Source of the DNA: Paenirhizobium cremeum
Lineage (GTDB): Bacteria; Pseudomonadota; Alphaproteobacteria; Rhizobiales; Rhizobiaceae
DNA: 64,000 bases
Reading direction: 5' to 3'
Assembly (NCBI RefSeq): GCF_022884085.1
Contig: NZ_JAGGCS010000020.1
Span: forward strand, 1 to 64,000
Position 1 is the stretch's first letter; the number at the start of each line of letters is the position of its first letter. The position numbers and the translations under genes are program-made. The notes under the pieces are model-generated. The model had not been told where the DNA came from. It saw only the letters and a program-made list of their open reading frames with translations, and did not search any database. Of this stretch, positions 16,339-26,500 are shown in pieces.

Positions 16339-17976
16339 TTAGAGCGTCAACCGTGCGTCGATGACATATCGCCCGCCGCCGGCATCGAAATGATGGCATC
16401 CCATCAGGCCCGGCTTGAAATCCGGGGTTATCGTGCGGATACACCGCTCCCGGTAGGTCTCGAGATCCAATTGCTCGATTTCCATGATGTTGAGCCCGTA
16501 GCCGTAAATGCCGTTCTCGTTGCGCTGGGAGGGTCGATAGAGCGTGCCGCCGCGCTCGAACATGCGACCGGCATTGCGGGCGAGCGTGCTGTCGATGACG
16601 ACCGGATTCCGCTTGTGCGGCACGATCCGCGAGAGCGCCGGCCCATCCACCTCGAAGACATGCAATTCGCTGCAATGGTCCTCATAGGCATGGAAATCGG
16701 AGAGGTTGGTGAAAAGCCACCATCTGCCCTGGAAGAAGGTCAATGTGCTGTCGGCCGCCGACAGGCCCTCCAGCGCGGTCGAATACAGCTCCCATCGGAG
16801 CGGAAAGTCGATGCAGCGCCAGACCTCCAGCCGCCGAGCCTGATTGGTTTCCGGCATCATGAAAAGATCACCGCCATGCCGGAAGATGAAGGGGTAGGAA
16901 AGATGATGGTCGCATTCGAGCGCCACCCCCAGGCGCTCCAGTCGATCGCCGACAAAACGGCTGACCGCGATATGGGCCTTGTGCTGGCCTTGCGCATAGG
17001 CCTCGTAGAAGAGATAGCATTCCCCCTCATGCTCCAGAATGAAGGGGTCCGCACGGATCTCGTCATCCTCGGGGACGATCTCGACGGCCTGGCGGGGATC
17101 GAAATCGTCGATCGCGCCGCGACCGGTGTAAAGCGTCCAGACGGCGGAACCACCCCCCACTCTCGACATCAACGCCTTGCCGGCCCGACCGAGCAACGCG
17201 CTCGACAATGAATAGCCGTAGCGCAGCAGGTCGACGTCGGACGGCACCGTTTCCGGATAATCCTCGACATCCCCCGCCACCGCATCCCCAAGACGCCCGG
17301 TATCGACGATACGGCCGAGTTCCCGCATGACCAGCGTCACCGCCCGCTCCTTGACGAAATCGCCGTTTCGGACAGCACTGAACTTCGTGTTGAAGGCGGA
17401 AGACGCAATACACAACGTCCCGGCAGGATCTCCGCGCCGGACGAGTAGCCGCAGCCCCGTGGATGGCTGTTTCTCGATGACGCTTTGATAACCGGACCAA
17501 TCGACATCTCCCGAACTCTGTGTGGAGAAGGAAAGATGCCATTCGCCGAAAGGTAACAGATGCAGCGCTTCGGCAGGCAACCCCTCGGCACAGAGGCAGA
17601 GAACCAGATCGGTATCCTTAAGAAGGGCAGTCAAACGTTCCGTACCTCCCCGAACGGCCCCGCCTCCGAAATGCTCGAAGCGCTGGGCTCCAGGGTCGAA
17701 GTGCTGAGGGACGAAGACCGGCTGGCGGCCTAACGCTGCCCGTTCCAGCCGCGACGCCAGGCTGAGCAGCGATGACACCTTCCGTTCCGCCGGCTGCTCC
17801 GGAGTGAGCAGGAAAACATCGAGCCTAAAACGGTAATCGGCGGCAATGCGGTCCAGCACCCGCAATTGCCAGTTTTCAAAACCGTCCGTCCTGTCCGTCA
17901 CCACGCCGATCCTCACCGGCTGTGCGACGGGTTGGGGCGAAACCTCCTCCAGTTGGACGGCGACGGTGTCGGGCAT
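16339..17976 (-). CDS. Formyltransferase-like/GINT1-like beta-propeller protein, last gene of the PKS/NRPS operon
   Basis: 545 residues. The N-terminal 200 or so resemble the formyltransferase-like half found in a family annotated as glucosamine inositolphosphorylceramide transferase-like (VRIGVVTDR, FGEWHLSFS). The C-terminal half (about 255-545) is a five-bladed propeller with repeated aromatic blade motifs: IRADPFILEHEGECYLFYEA, LSYPFIFRHGGDLFMMPE, STLTFFQGRWWLFTN. No classic glycosyltransferase or hydrolase motif was identified with certainty. It begins one base after the stop of the C-T-TE gene, so it is translated with it and should act on the peptide/polyketide product or link it to a sugar (inference). 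Families of this type usually sit in surface-polysaccharide loci, which fits the neighbouring genes. Confidence 0.65.
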   Translation of the reverse strand: MPDTVAVQLEEVSPQPVAQPVRIGVVTDRTDGFENWQLRVLDRIAADYRFRLDVFLLTPEQPAERKVSSLLSLASRLERAALGRQPVFVPQHFDPGAQRFEHFGGGAVRGGTERLTALLKDTDLVLCLCAEGLPAEALHLLPFGEWHLSFSTQSSGDVDWSGYQSVIEKQPSTGLRLLVRRGDPAGTLCIASSAFNTKFSAVRNGDFVKERAVTLVMRELGRIVDTGRLGDAVAGDVEDYPETVPSDVDLLRYGYSLSSALLGRAGKALMSRVGGGSAVWTLYTGRGAIDDFDPRQAVEIVPEDDEIRADPFILEHEGECYLFYEAYAQGQHKAHIAVSRFVGDRLERLGVALECDHHLSYPFIFRHGGDLFMMPETNQARRLEVWRCIDFPLRWELYSTALEGLSAADSTLTFFQGRWWLFTNLSDFHAYEDHCSELHVFEVDGPALSRIVPHKRNPVVIDSTLARNAGRMFERGGTLYRPSQRNENGIYGYGLNIMEIEQLDLETYRERCIRTITPDFKPGLMGCHHFDAGGGRYVIDARLTL

Positions 17977-17977
17977 G

Positions 17978-20518
17978 TCAGGCTCGCTCCGCCAGCAGCT
18001 TGTTTTCGACGGAGGACGCGAGCGTTCGAATACCGTCCATGGTCAGGGAATCCTCGTGCCACCCGTCGAGATCGACGACCTCGGCATTCTCACCGACGGC
18101 CTCGCCCCATCCGAACCGCAGCCGGCCGGCGCGCGGATGATTGGCCTGGCTGCGGAAGAGCAGCGTCGCTCCGCCCTTCTCGGGCCGGTAATCGCGCGCA
18201 GCCTGCACCAGAAGATCGGTCACCACCGCGTTGGAGGTCTCCTCGGGCGTATAACTTGCGCCACCGATCCCGAGCTTCTGCATCAGGTTCAGGGTGAGGT
18301 TGAATTCCTTCAGATAGACCATGAGGCGCATGCGGCCGGACAGGAGCTTGCCGGTAAAGTAACCGAGGCGTTTGATACGTCGTTCGGTATTCCACCAGCG
18401 CTGGCTCGATTTCGGCAGAGACCGGAAATAGCCCGGCGCCCAGGAATCGATAATGGCGGAGAAGGCGACGTCAGCCCCGGCTTCCCGCAACTGACGGGCA
18501 ACCTCGATCGCCAGCACGCCGTTCACGCACAGTCCGACAATGACGATCGGTCCGCGCCGCTCGCCGATCTGCATAACCTCGATTGCCTGCCCCGCAATAT
18601 CCTTGAGCGAAGCCCCGGCCGACGATTGATCCTGCGCCGCGCTGAACATGTTCACGTTATAGACCGAGATCGAGTCGTCCAGTTCGTTCGCGAGCCGATA
18701 GTAGAGGAAGGGATGATTGAGCGTATAGACCGAACACGGTCCCGTTCCGGTCTTGTAGACGCTCATCTCCCAGGGCGACCGCCTCGGGCTCTCACCCTTC
18801 TCGTCTTCGTCCTCGCCGAAAAGCGCCTGCGCAAACCCCTTGAGCTTCGGCTCCTTGAAGAGCAGGGCGAGATCCGCCTTGACCCCGAAGCGCTCGCGAA
18901 CCGCCGAAAGCATCCTGAGTGCGAGCAGGGAATGCCCGCCAAGCGCGAAGAAATCGCTTTCCGGCTCAACCGTCTTGAGGTTGAGCACCTCAGCCCAGAT
19001 CCCGGAAAGCGCCTTCATGCGCTGCGCCGCCGACATGGTCGAGCTGTCTCCGGGCAAAGACACATCCCCGAGATCCCCCTCGTCCGGACGGAACCGCGAC
19101 AGTTCGATGACCGGGGTGTCATCCGCGCTTCCGGCGGTTTCCGCGTTGCGCCCCGACACCCGCAAGGCAGAAAGAGGCGCCTCCGGATGTGCAAGCGCCA
19201 GTTCGTAGATGTCCTGCCAGAGCTGCAGCAGGCTCTCGATGGTGCTGCGATCGAAGAGATCGGTGTTGTATTCGATCGACATGCGCCAGCCGGAGGGCCG
19301 CCCGATCATGATGAAGCTCAGGTCGTAGATGACCCCAGGCGATTGCGACGGGGCGCTGATGAGCTCGAAATCTCCGTAACGTCTGTCCTCCAGAAACGCC
19401 TTCTGCAGATTGAAATTGACGGAGATCAACGGGTTTCGCGAGGGATCGCGGACCGGGTTGAGCGCTTCGACCAGCTTGTTGAACGGCATCCGCTGATGAT
19501 TGAGGGCAGCGGTGACGGTTCCGCTCGTCGCCTGAATATGTTCGGAAAAGGAGGCCTCGGGCGCAACAGGAAAACGCAGCACCAGATTGTTGATGAAGAC
19601 GCCGATCATGTCCTCCAGGTCGGAATGGTCCCGGCCGGCAATCTGCGTCCCGAACAGGACGTCCCGCTCTCCCGTGAAGCGATGCAGCATCGCGCTCATG
19701 AGGGCGGCGCCATAGCTGTAAAGCGAAACGCGATGCTCGCGCGCCGCCTTCTCGATCCGCTCGCTGAATTCCGGCGGCATCACCACGGACAGGATATTGC
19801 CGTTATTGGTCTTGATCGCCTGGCGGGGATGATCCGTCGGCACTTCGAAATAGGGAGCGCCGCCCAATTGCTCCTTCCAGAAGGTCTTTTCCGTCTCGAA
19901 GCCGTAACTCCCCAGATACTCGTCTTGCCAAAGGGCAAAATCGCCGTATTGCAGCGGAAGTTCCGGCAATACGGGCTGGCGGCCCGCATCGATCGCAGCG
20001 GCGATTTCCCCGACCTCGCGCCCCAGGACGCGGATCGACCAGCCATCGAAGCAGCTCTGGTGCGCCGTGATAAGGATGAAGGCGCGGTCGTTTTCCACCA
20101 TCAGCAGGGTGACCCGGAACAGGCAGGGTTTTCCGAGGTCGAAGGGCGCCGAAGCCGTCTCCTCCCCGATCGAGAGGATGCGCTGCTCCCGCTGCGCCGC
20201 CGGCATGTTCCTGAGGTCGATGACCGACATGCGGAAATCGACCGCTTCCACCACCTGCTGGTAAGGCTGGCCGGCCCGCTCGACGAAACGGGTCCGCAGC
20301 ACTTCGTGGCGCTGGATGATCCTGCGGAACGCCGCCTCGATGGTGGAAGCCTTGAACGTACCCCTGATTTCCCAACGGACGGCGACATTCAGCGCCGGGT
20401 TGCCCGGCTTGAGCTGGTCCAAGACCCAGCAGCGCAATTGCGTCTGCGTGCAGGGGAATTCACCGATAAGGCCGGGCTCGGAACCCGATGCGACTGTCGT
20501 ATTTTCCATCTGACTCAT
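17978..20518 (-). CDS. Nonribosomal peptide synthetase, C-PCP-TE termination protein
   Basis: 846 residues. Order: condensation domain (about 20-450), PCP (about 495-570, phosphopantetheine Ser530 in FFALGGHSLLAL), thioesterase (about 590-840). Two departures stand out. The C-domain active site reads TAHQSCFDGWS, so the second His of HHxxxDG is Gln154. The TE elbow reads VGLCVNG, so Cys664 replaces the nucleophilic Ser; the TE His is probably His821 in DGWHEDSL. There is no adenylation domain, so the PCP must be loaded in trans or only relay a chain. The start overlaps the PKS/NRPS stop by 4 bp. It should condense and release the final product, possibly with non-standard release chemistry. 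Confidence 0.9.
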   Translation of the reverse strand: MSQMENTTVASGSEPGLIGEFPCTQTQLRCWVLDQLKPGNPALNVAVRWEIRGTFKASTIEAAFRRIIQRHEVLRTRFVERAGQPYQQVVEAVDFRMSVIDLRNMPAAQREQRILSIGEETASAPFDLGKPCLFRVTLLMVENDRAFILITAHQSCFDGWSIRVLGREVGEIAAAIDAGRQPVLPELPLQYGDFALWQDEYLGSYGFETEKTFWKEQLGGAPYFEVPTDHPRQAIKTNNGNILSVVMPPEFSERIEKAAREHRVSLYSYGAALMSAMLHRFTGERDVLFGTQIAGRDHSDLEDMIGVFINNLVLRFPVAPEASFSEHIQATSGTVTAALNHQRMPFNKLVEALNPVRDPSRNPLISVNFNLQKAFLEDRRYGDFELISAPSQSPGVIYDLSFIMIGRPSGWRMSIEYNTDLFDRSTIESLLQLWQDIYELALAHPEAPLSALRVSGRNAETAGSADDTPVIELSRFRPDEGDLGDVSLPGDSSTMSAAQRMKALSGIWAEVLNLKTVEPESDFFALGGHSLLALRMLSAVRERFGVKADLALLFKEPKLKGFAQALFGEDEDEKGESPRRSPWEMSVYKTGTGPCSVYTLNHPFLYYRLANELDDSISVYNVNMFSAAQDQSSAGASLKDIAGQAIEVMQIGERRGPIVIVGLCVNGVLAIEVARQLREAGADVAFSAIIDSWAPGYFRSLPKSSQRWWNTERRIKRLGYFTGKLLSGRMRLMVYLKEFNLTLNLMQKLGIGGASYTPEETSNAVVTDLLVQAARDYRPEKGGATLLFRSQANHPRAGRLRFGWGEAVGENAEVVDLDGWHEDSLTMDGIRTLASSVENKLLAERA

Positions 20519-23500
20519 GACACACTCTCAACTCGGCGACGCGCACCGTTGCGGAAATCCTTCAGCGACGGGATGTGATAGGTGATGCCGGCGGGCTCCG
20601 CTTCCTTCTGCTCCTCGGCATAGGCCGCAAGTTCCGCGATCGAAGGATGGCGAAGCAGATGCTTGGCCTCGAGCGGCAGGCCGGCATCCAGCATGCGGGC
20701 GGCTATGCGAAAGATGGTGAGCGAGTCGGCGCCGAGTGCATAGAGATTGTCCTCGACGCCGATATTCTCGACATCCAGCACGCTCTTCCAGATGGTCCAG
20801 AGCTTGGTCTCCATCTCGGTCCGCGGTTTGACCTTGGTTGCGGCAGCCGCAGCCTCCTGCTGGCGGATATCCCGCTTTTCCAGCGCCTTGCGGTCGAGCT
20901 TGCCGTTGGCGGTCTGCGGCAATGCGGTTTCGAGCACCCATGCCGACGGCACCATATAGGCCGGCAGGTTGGCGCGCGCCAAAGCCGCGAGCCCCGCGGC
21001 ATCCGGAAGCGATGTGCCCGGTTCGGTGACATAGTAGCAGGCCAGCGAGACATCGCCCTTGCTGTTGCGGACGCCGACGACCGCGCATTGGCGTACGCCC
21101 TCGACCTTGGAGATTACCGCTTCGATATCGCCCAGTTCGATGCGGAAGCCGCGCAGCTTGATCTGGTTGTCCCGACGGCCGAGCAATTGCAGGGAACCGT
21201 CGGTGAGACGCCGTCCCACGTCGCCGGTCTTGTAGAGACGCTGCATTTCACCCGTGCCGATATCACGCTGGACAAAAGCGGCGTCGGTCAGGTCCGGCCG
21301 GTCGAAATAGCCCTGGGCCAGGCCATCGCCGCCGATATGCAGCTCGCCCGTCACACCGACCGGCGCAATACGGCCGTCCTGATCGAGAATGTAAAGCTGC
21401 GTGTTGGCGATCGGATGCCCGATGGTGATGGGAGTGTCATTGTCGAGAACCCGCTCCACGGAAGACCAGATGGTCGTTTCCGTCGGGCCGTACATGTTCC
21501 AGAGCTCACCCTCCATCCGGACGAGCGTGCGGGCGAGATCCTTCGGCAGCGGTTCGCCGCCGCAGAGCTTCTTCAGCCGCATCGTCTTGCCCATACCGGC
21601 CTCGACCAGCATCTGCCAGAGCGTCGGCGTGGCCTGCAGCACCGTGGCATTGCTTTCCTCGACCAGCCGGACCAGGGCGAACCCGTCCTGAACCTGCGTG
21701 CGATCGGCGATCACCACCTTGGCGCCGGCGATCAAAGGCAGGTAAAGCTCCAGCCCCGCGATATCGAAGGAGATCGTGGTTACCGCAACGAGCGTGTCGT
21801 CGGCGGCAAGCCCCGGTTCCTTCTCCATCGACAGCATGAAGTTGGTCAGCGCGCGATGGGAAATGGCGACACCCTTCGGCGTGCCGGTCGATCCCGAGGT
21901 GAAGATGACATAGGCCGTCGTTTCGGTATCGCTCGGCAAGGTCTCCAGCGCATCGCCAGAAAGGCTGGCGAACGCCTGCGCATCCCTGTCCGTCCGGATG
22001 ATGGCGACGCCATCGCCGGCCAGTGCCGCCCCGGCTTCGCTGTCGCAGATCATCGCAACGGGACGGGCTGCTTCCAGCGTCTGGCGCAGGCGCGGCTCGG
22101 GATGTCCCGGATCGAGCGGAATATAGGCATGACCCGACTTCATGATGGCGAGCAGGGCCACCAGCATGTCGAGCGACCGGTCGACCAGAAGCGCGATGCG
22201 CTGCCCTTCGCCGGAAACCACCGAGCGGATGTGACGGGCAAGCCTGTTCGAGCGCGCATCGAGGTCGCCATAGGTGATCGTCTTGCCGCGATGAACGGCC
22301 GCCACCTTGTCCGGATGCTCCGCAGCCTTGCGGGAAAACAGCGAGAACACGAAGGCATCCCGGTCATAATCGACCGTGCTCTGGTTCAGCCCGTGAACCA
22401 GCCATTCGGTTTCCTGGGGAGACAAGAGCGACAGCGCGGCGATGGGCTGTTCCATATCCTTCGCCAGCGCGGTGACCAGCGACACGAAATGGCCGACCCA
22501 GCGTTCGACGGTCTCGCGATCGAGCACGTCGGCATTGTAGTCGACATCGATGCGGATGCCGTCAGTTCCCTCGATCATGTTGAGGAACATGTCGAAGTTG
22601 GAGAATGCCTTCGGATTGGGCTCCATCCTCGCCGTCAGCCCGGAGAATTCCGCATTGCCGGCGACCCGTTCGAGATTGAACTGGATGCCCGTCAGCGGCA
22701 GGCGGCGCGGATCGCGCTTGACGCCAAGCGTCTTCACCAGCGTGCCGTAGGTATAATCCTGGTGCTCGAACGCCTTCAGCACGAGCTGCTGGGTCGCCTT
22801 CAGATGGGTTTCGAAGGACTTGGAGGCTTCCACCATCTGGCGAAGCGGCAGGAGGTTGACGCAGTGACCGACAAGCGTCTGGCCGTCGAGCAGGCTCTGG
22901 CCGGCGGACGGCACGGCGATCACCACGTCGGGCTGTCCCGACAGCCGGGCGACCATCACCTGCAAAGCTGCAAGCAGGGTGGAAAACAGCGTGGCGCCGC
23001 TGCGCGCACCGCGCTTTTTCAGGTCCTTGTATACATCGGCCCCGATCTTCACCGTGCAGGTTCCGCCGGCAAAGGTCCTCTGTTCCGGGTAGGCCCGGTC
23101 GAACGGCATCTCCGCCGGTTCCGGGATGTCCCTGAACTGGTCGAGCCAGAACTTCTGGGTGTCGGGGTTGACCTCTGCATCCGGCGCGAGATCTGTCGCA
23201 TAGGTTGCGAAGGAAAGGGCCGGATCGAACTGCAGGTTCTCGCCGCGCACCAGGGCGGAATAGGCCGCTGACAACTCTTCCACCAGCACATTCATCGACC
23301 ATCCGTCGCAGACTATGTGATGGGCGGTGAAGACGAAAGCATGGCGATCCGTACCAAGCTTGACGAGCTTTGCCCGCGCCAGCGGCCCCTTAACCAGGTC
23401 GAAGGGCATATGCGCTTCATCGTCGATGATCGCCCGAAGCTCTTCCTCGCCATCGCCTTCCTGCGCAAGATCGACGATATCGACGCCAAGATCGAAGTCG

Positions 23501-26500
23501 GGAATGAAGCTGAAGCGCTCGCCGTTGCGGTCGAAGCGAATGTGGAGGGCATCATGCCGGTCGATGACCGACTTCAGCGCCTGGAGAAAGGCCGCCTGGT
23601 CGAGAGAACCGTCAAGCGTCAACGTGAAGGACTCATTGAAGGAGCAGGACGCTTCCTCACCGAGCTGGGCGGCAAGCCAGATCTCCGACTGGGCCTCCGT
23701 CAGCGGCGCCGACTGTGGGCGTTCGGTAGCGATGGCGATCTGCCGGACCGGCGCCTCAACCACGGTCGCAGGCGCACTGACGCCCTTCGGTGCCAGAATG
23801 CCCACGGATTGCAGCGCGTCGACCGCATCGCGATAGGCCTGGGCAATCGCCTGGAAATCCGCTTCGCTATGCTCCGTCGTCAGGAAGCAGGGATAGCCAT
23901 CCTGTGTGTGGATGCCATTCATCCTCATGAGAGGATAGATCAGCCCGCCAAGCGGATCGAGACTGCTGAAATCCGTATAGAACCAGCTCTTGTAGCCATT
24001 GACGACCGGCCCGATGCCACGCTTTTCGAGATCGGAGTTGATCTCCGCGACGAGCGCTTCCGTGCGGTTTGCGACACGGTCGTAAAGTGCAGCGCCCTCG
24101 CCCTTGATATGTTCGAGCACGGCCTTGACGGCCGAAAGCACCACCGGATGACGAACGAAGGTGCCGGCAAAGAAGGTCGGCGCAACCATCGGAACGGAAT
24201 CGTCGCCATAGTTCCAGTAGCCGCCGTCGAGCGCATCCATGAAGCGGCTGTCGCCCGTCAGGACACCGATCGGCATGCCGCCGCCGACCACCTTGCCATA
24301 GGTGGCCATGTCGCCCCTGATACCCCACACGGCCTGCATGCCACCCGAGTGAACGCGGAAGCCGGTCACGACCTCGTCGAATACCAGGGCGAATTCCGAT
24401 GCTGTCGCGATATCCCTGAGGCTGCGGACGAATTCCTGCGGCCGAAGCTCGGGATGACGGCTCTGCACCGGCTCGATGATGACGGCAGCGACGTCGTCGG
24501 CGTTTGCACGGATCCAGTCGAGGCTTTCCGGCGCGCCGTAGCGCAGAACCACCATGTTGGAGACGGAACCGTTAGGGATGCCGGCGGCAATCGGCAGCGC
24601 GACGGGATTGCCGCCGCGATTGCGGCCCTTCACCAGAACCTCGTCGAACTGGCCGTGATAGTCGTTGGCGAAGATCACGATCCGCTCGCGACCGGTGACG
24701 GCGCGCGCCACACGCATCGCCGCCATGACGGCTTCAGAGCCGGTATTGCAGAAGGTCACACGCTCATGGCCAGTGAGTTCGCAGATCAGTTCGGCAGCCT
24801 CACCCGCAAGCGGCGTTTGCGGACCGATGGCAAAACCGGCATCCATCTGCTTCTTCATGGCTTCGACCACGAAATCCGGCGCATGCCCGAAGGCCGTCTG
24901 GCCGAACCCGTTGACCAGATCGATATATTCGTGGCCATCGACGTCCCAGATGCGTGACCCTTTGGAGCGGTTGGAGACGATCGGGAAAATCATCTCCTTC
25001 CAGTCCGCACGGAAACCGGAGGCAGTCCGCGGATCGGCGAGACGCGCGCGGTTCTTCTCGGTGAACGCCTTCGATCCTTTGTTTCGCTCGGCGTAGGTCG
25101 CGACGATGTCGTCGACGAAGGCCTTCTTTTCCGGCGTCAGTTCTGGACCGGCTTTCTTTGCATCCGGACGATAGAGCCGGATGCGTTCAGAACCGATTTC
25201 GCCCTGATCTTCGCTCAGGGCCGCCGGCACCGGTGCGGGGGCCGATACGGCCACAGTCGGCGGCGGCGCGGACTGGGAAAAGGCCGGCTGGACGGCAGGC
25301 AGTGCGGCAGGAACGCTCGAAGCGGCCCCTGCCGCCTGCAGAACCTGGAACTGCTGCGCAAACAGCGTCTGCGCCAAGCTGAGCTGCGACTGAAGAACCG
25401 CTTCGAGGCTGGCGTCGAGACCGCTGCCGCGCTGCCCCGAGATGGCCGGGACAGAAGTGGCGGGCATGACCATCGTTGCCGGCATTGCCGAAGCCGCAGC
25501 GACAGGCTGGGGTGCGGGAGCGGAAGCAGCGACCGGTGCGGGTTGCGGCGCGGGTTCCGGCGGCAGCGCGCCATCCAGGTAGCGCGCGAGATCGGCCACC
25601 GTCGGAATGTTGCTCAGGAGCTCGCGGAAGGAAATCTTGATGCCGTACTGCTTGTCGATCTTCTGGGCGAATTGCCCGATGAAGAGGGAATCGAAACCCA
25701 GCTCGAGGAAACTGCTGGCCCTGCATTCGCCGTCGAGCGTTTCTCCGGACATGTCGCTGAGCAGGGCAAGGAGCGACGTTTCCAGTTCGGGAATACGGGC
25801 TGCGACTGCAGCCGGAGAAGAGCTGATAGTACTCATGATTTCTATCTCGCCGTTGGGTTCTACTAGAAGCATCGAAGGTTGAGGTGCGCTGGCCGCCCGA
25901 CGGGCCGAAGGCGGCGCATCGATCCAGTGGCGCTGGCGCTGGAACGGATAGGTGGGCAGCGGCAGCGCACGCTCGCCGGTGTCGGGCAGGGCCGGCCATG
26001 CAAGGCTCCGACCGGCCATCCAGAGCTTGCCCTGCGCTTCCGCCAGCACCTCTGCCCCCGCATGGGCGCGGTCATGTTCGGGCATCGATTGAATGATCGC
26101 GGCGACACCGTCACGACTGATGGTCTGTGACGCGAAGACCGAGAGCGTCCGGCCGGGGCCGACCTCGATGAGGATCGGCTTCCGGTCCCGGCAGAGCGAG
26201 AGCAGACCGTCGGAAAAACGCACGGCCTCCCTGCAATGCCGCGCCCAGTAGTCGGGAGACCGGCCGAGTTCGTCCGTCTGCCAGTCCCCGGTCACGCAGG
26301 AGATATAGGGAATTGTCGCGGTTCCGTAGGTCACCCGAGCCGCCTGCTCGCGCAGATCGTCGATGCAAGGCTCCATCATGGCGGAATGGAAGGCGTGAGA
26401 CGTATGCAACCGGCTGAACGCGATGCCGGCCTTTTCGAGTTCGGCGCAGACGGCATCGATATCCTTGAAAGGACCGGATGCCACACAGAGCTTCGGCGCA

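Noticed and set aside
17846..20578. Long open frame on the plus strand opposite the C-PCP-TE gene (about 900 codons)
   Set aside because: Antisense shadow of a GC-rich gene: Arg/His/Asp-rich low-complexity product, no domain, and the opposite strand has clear NRPS motifs.
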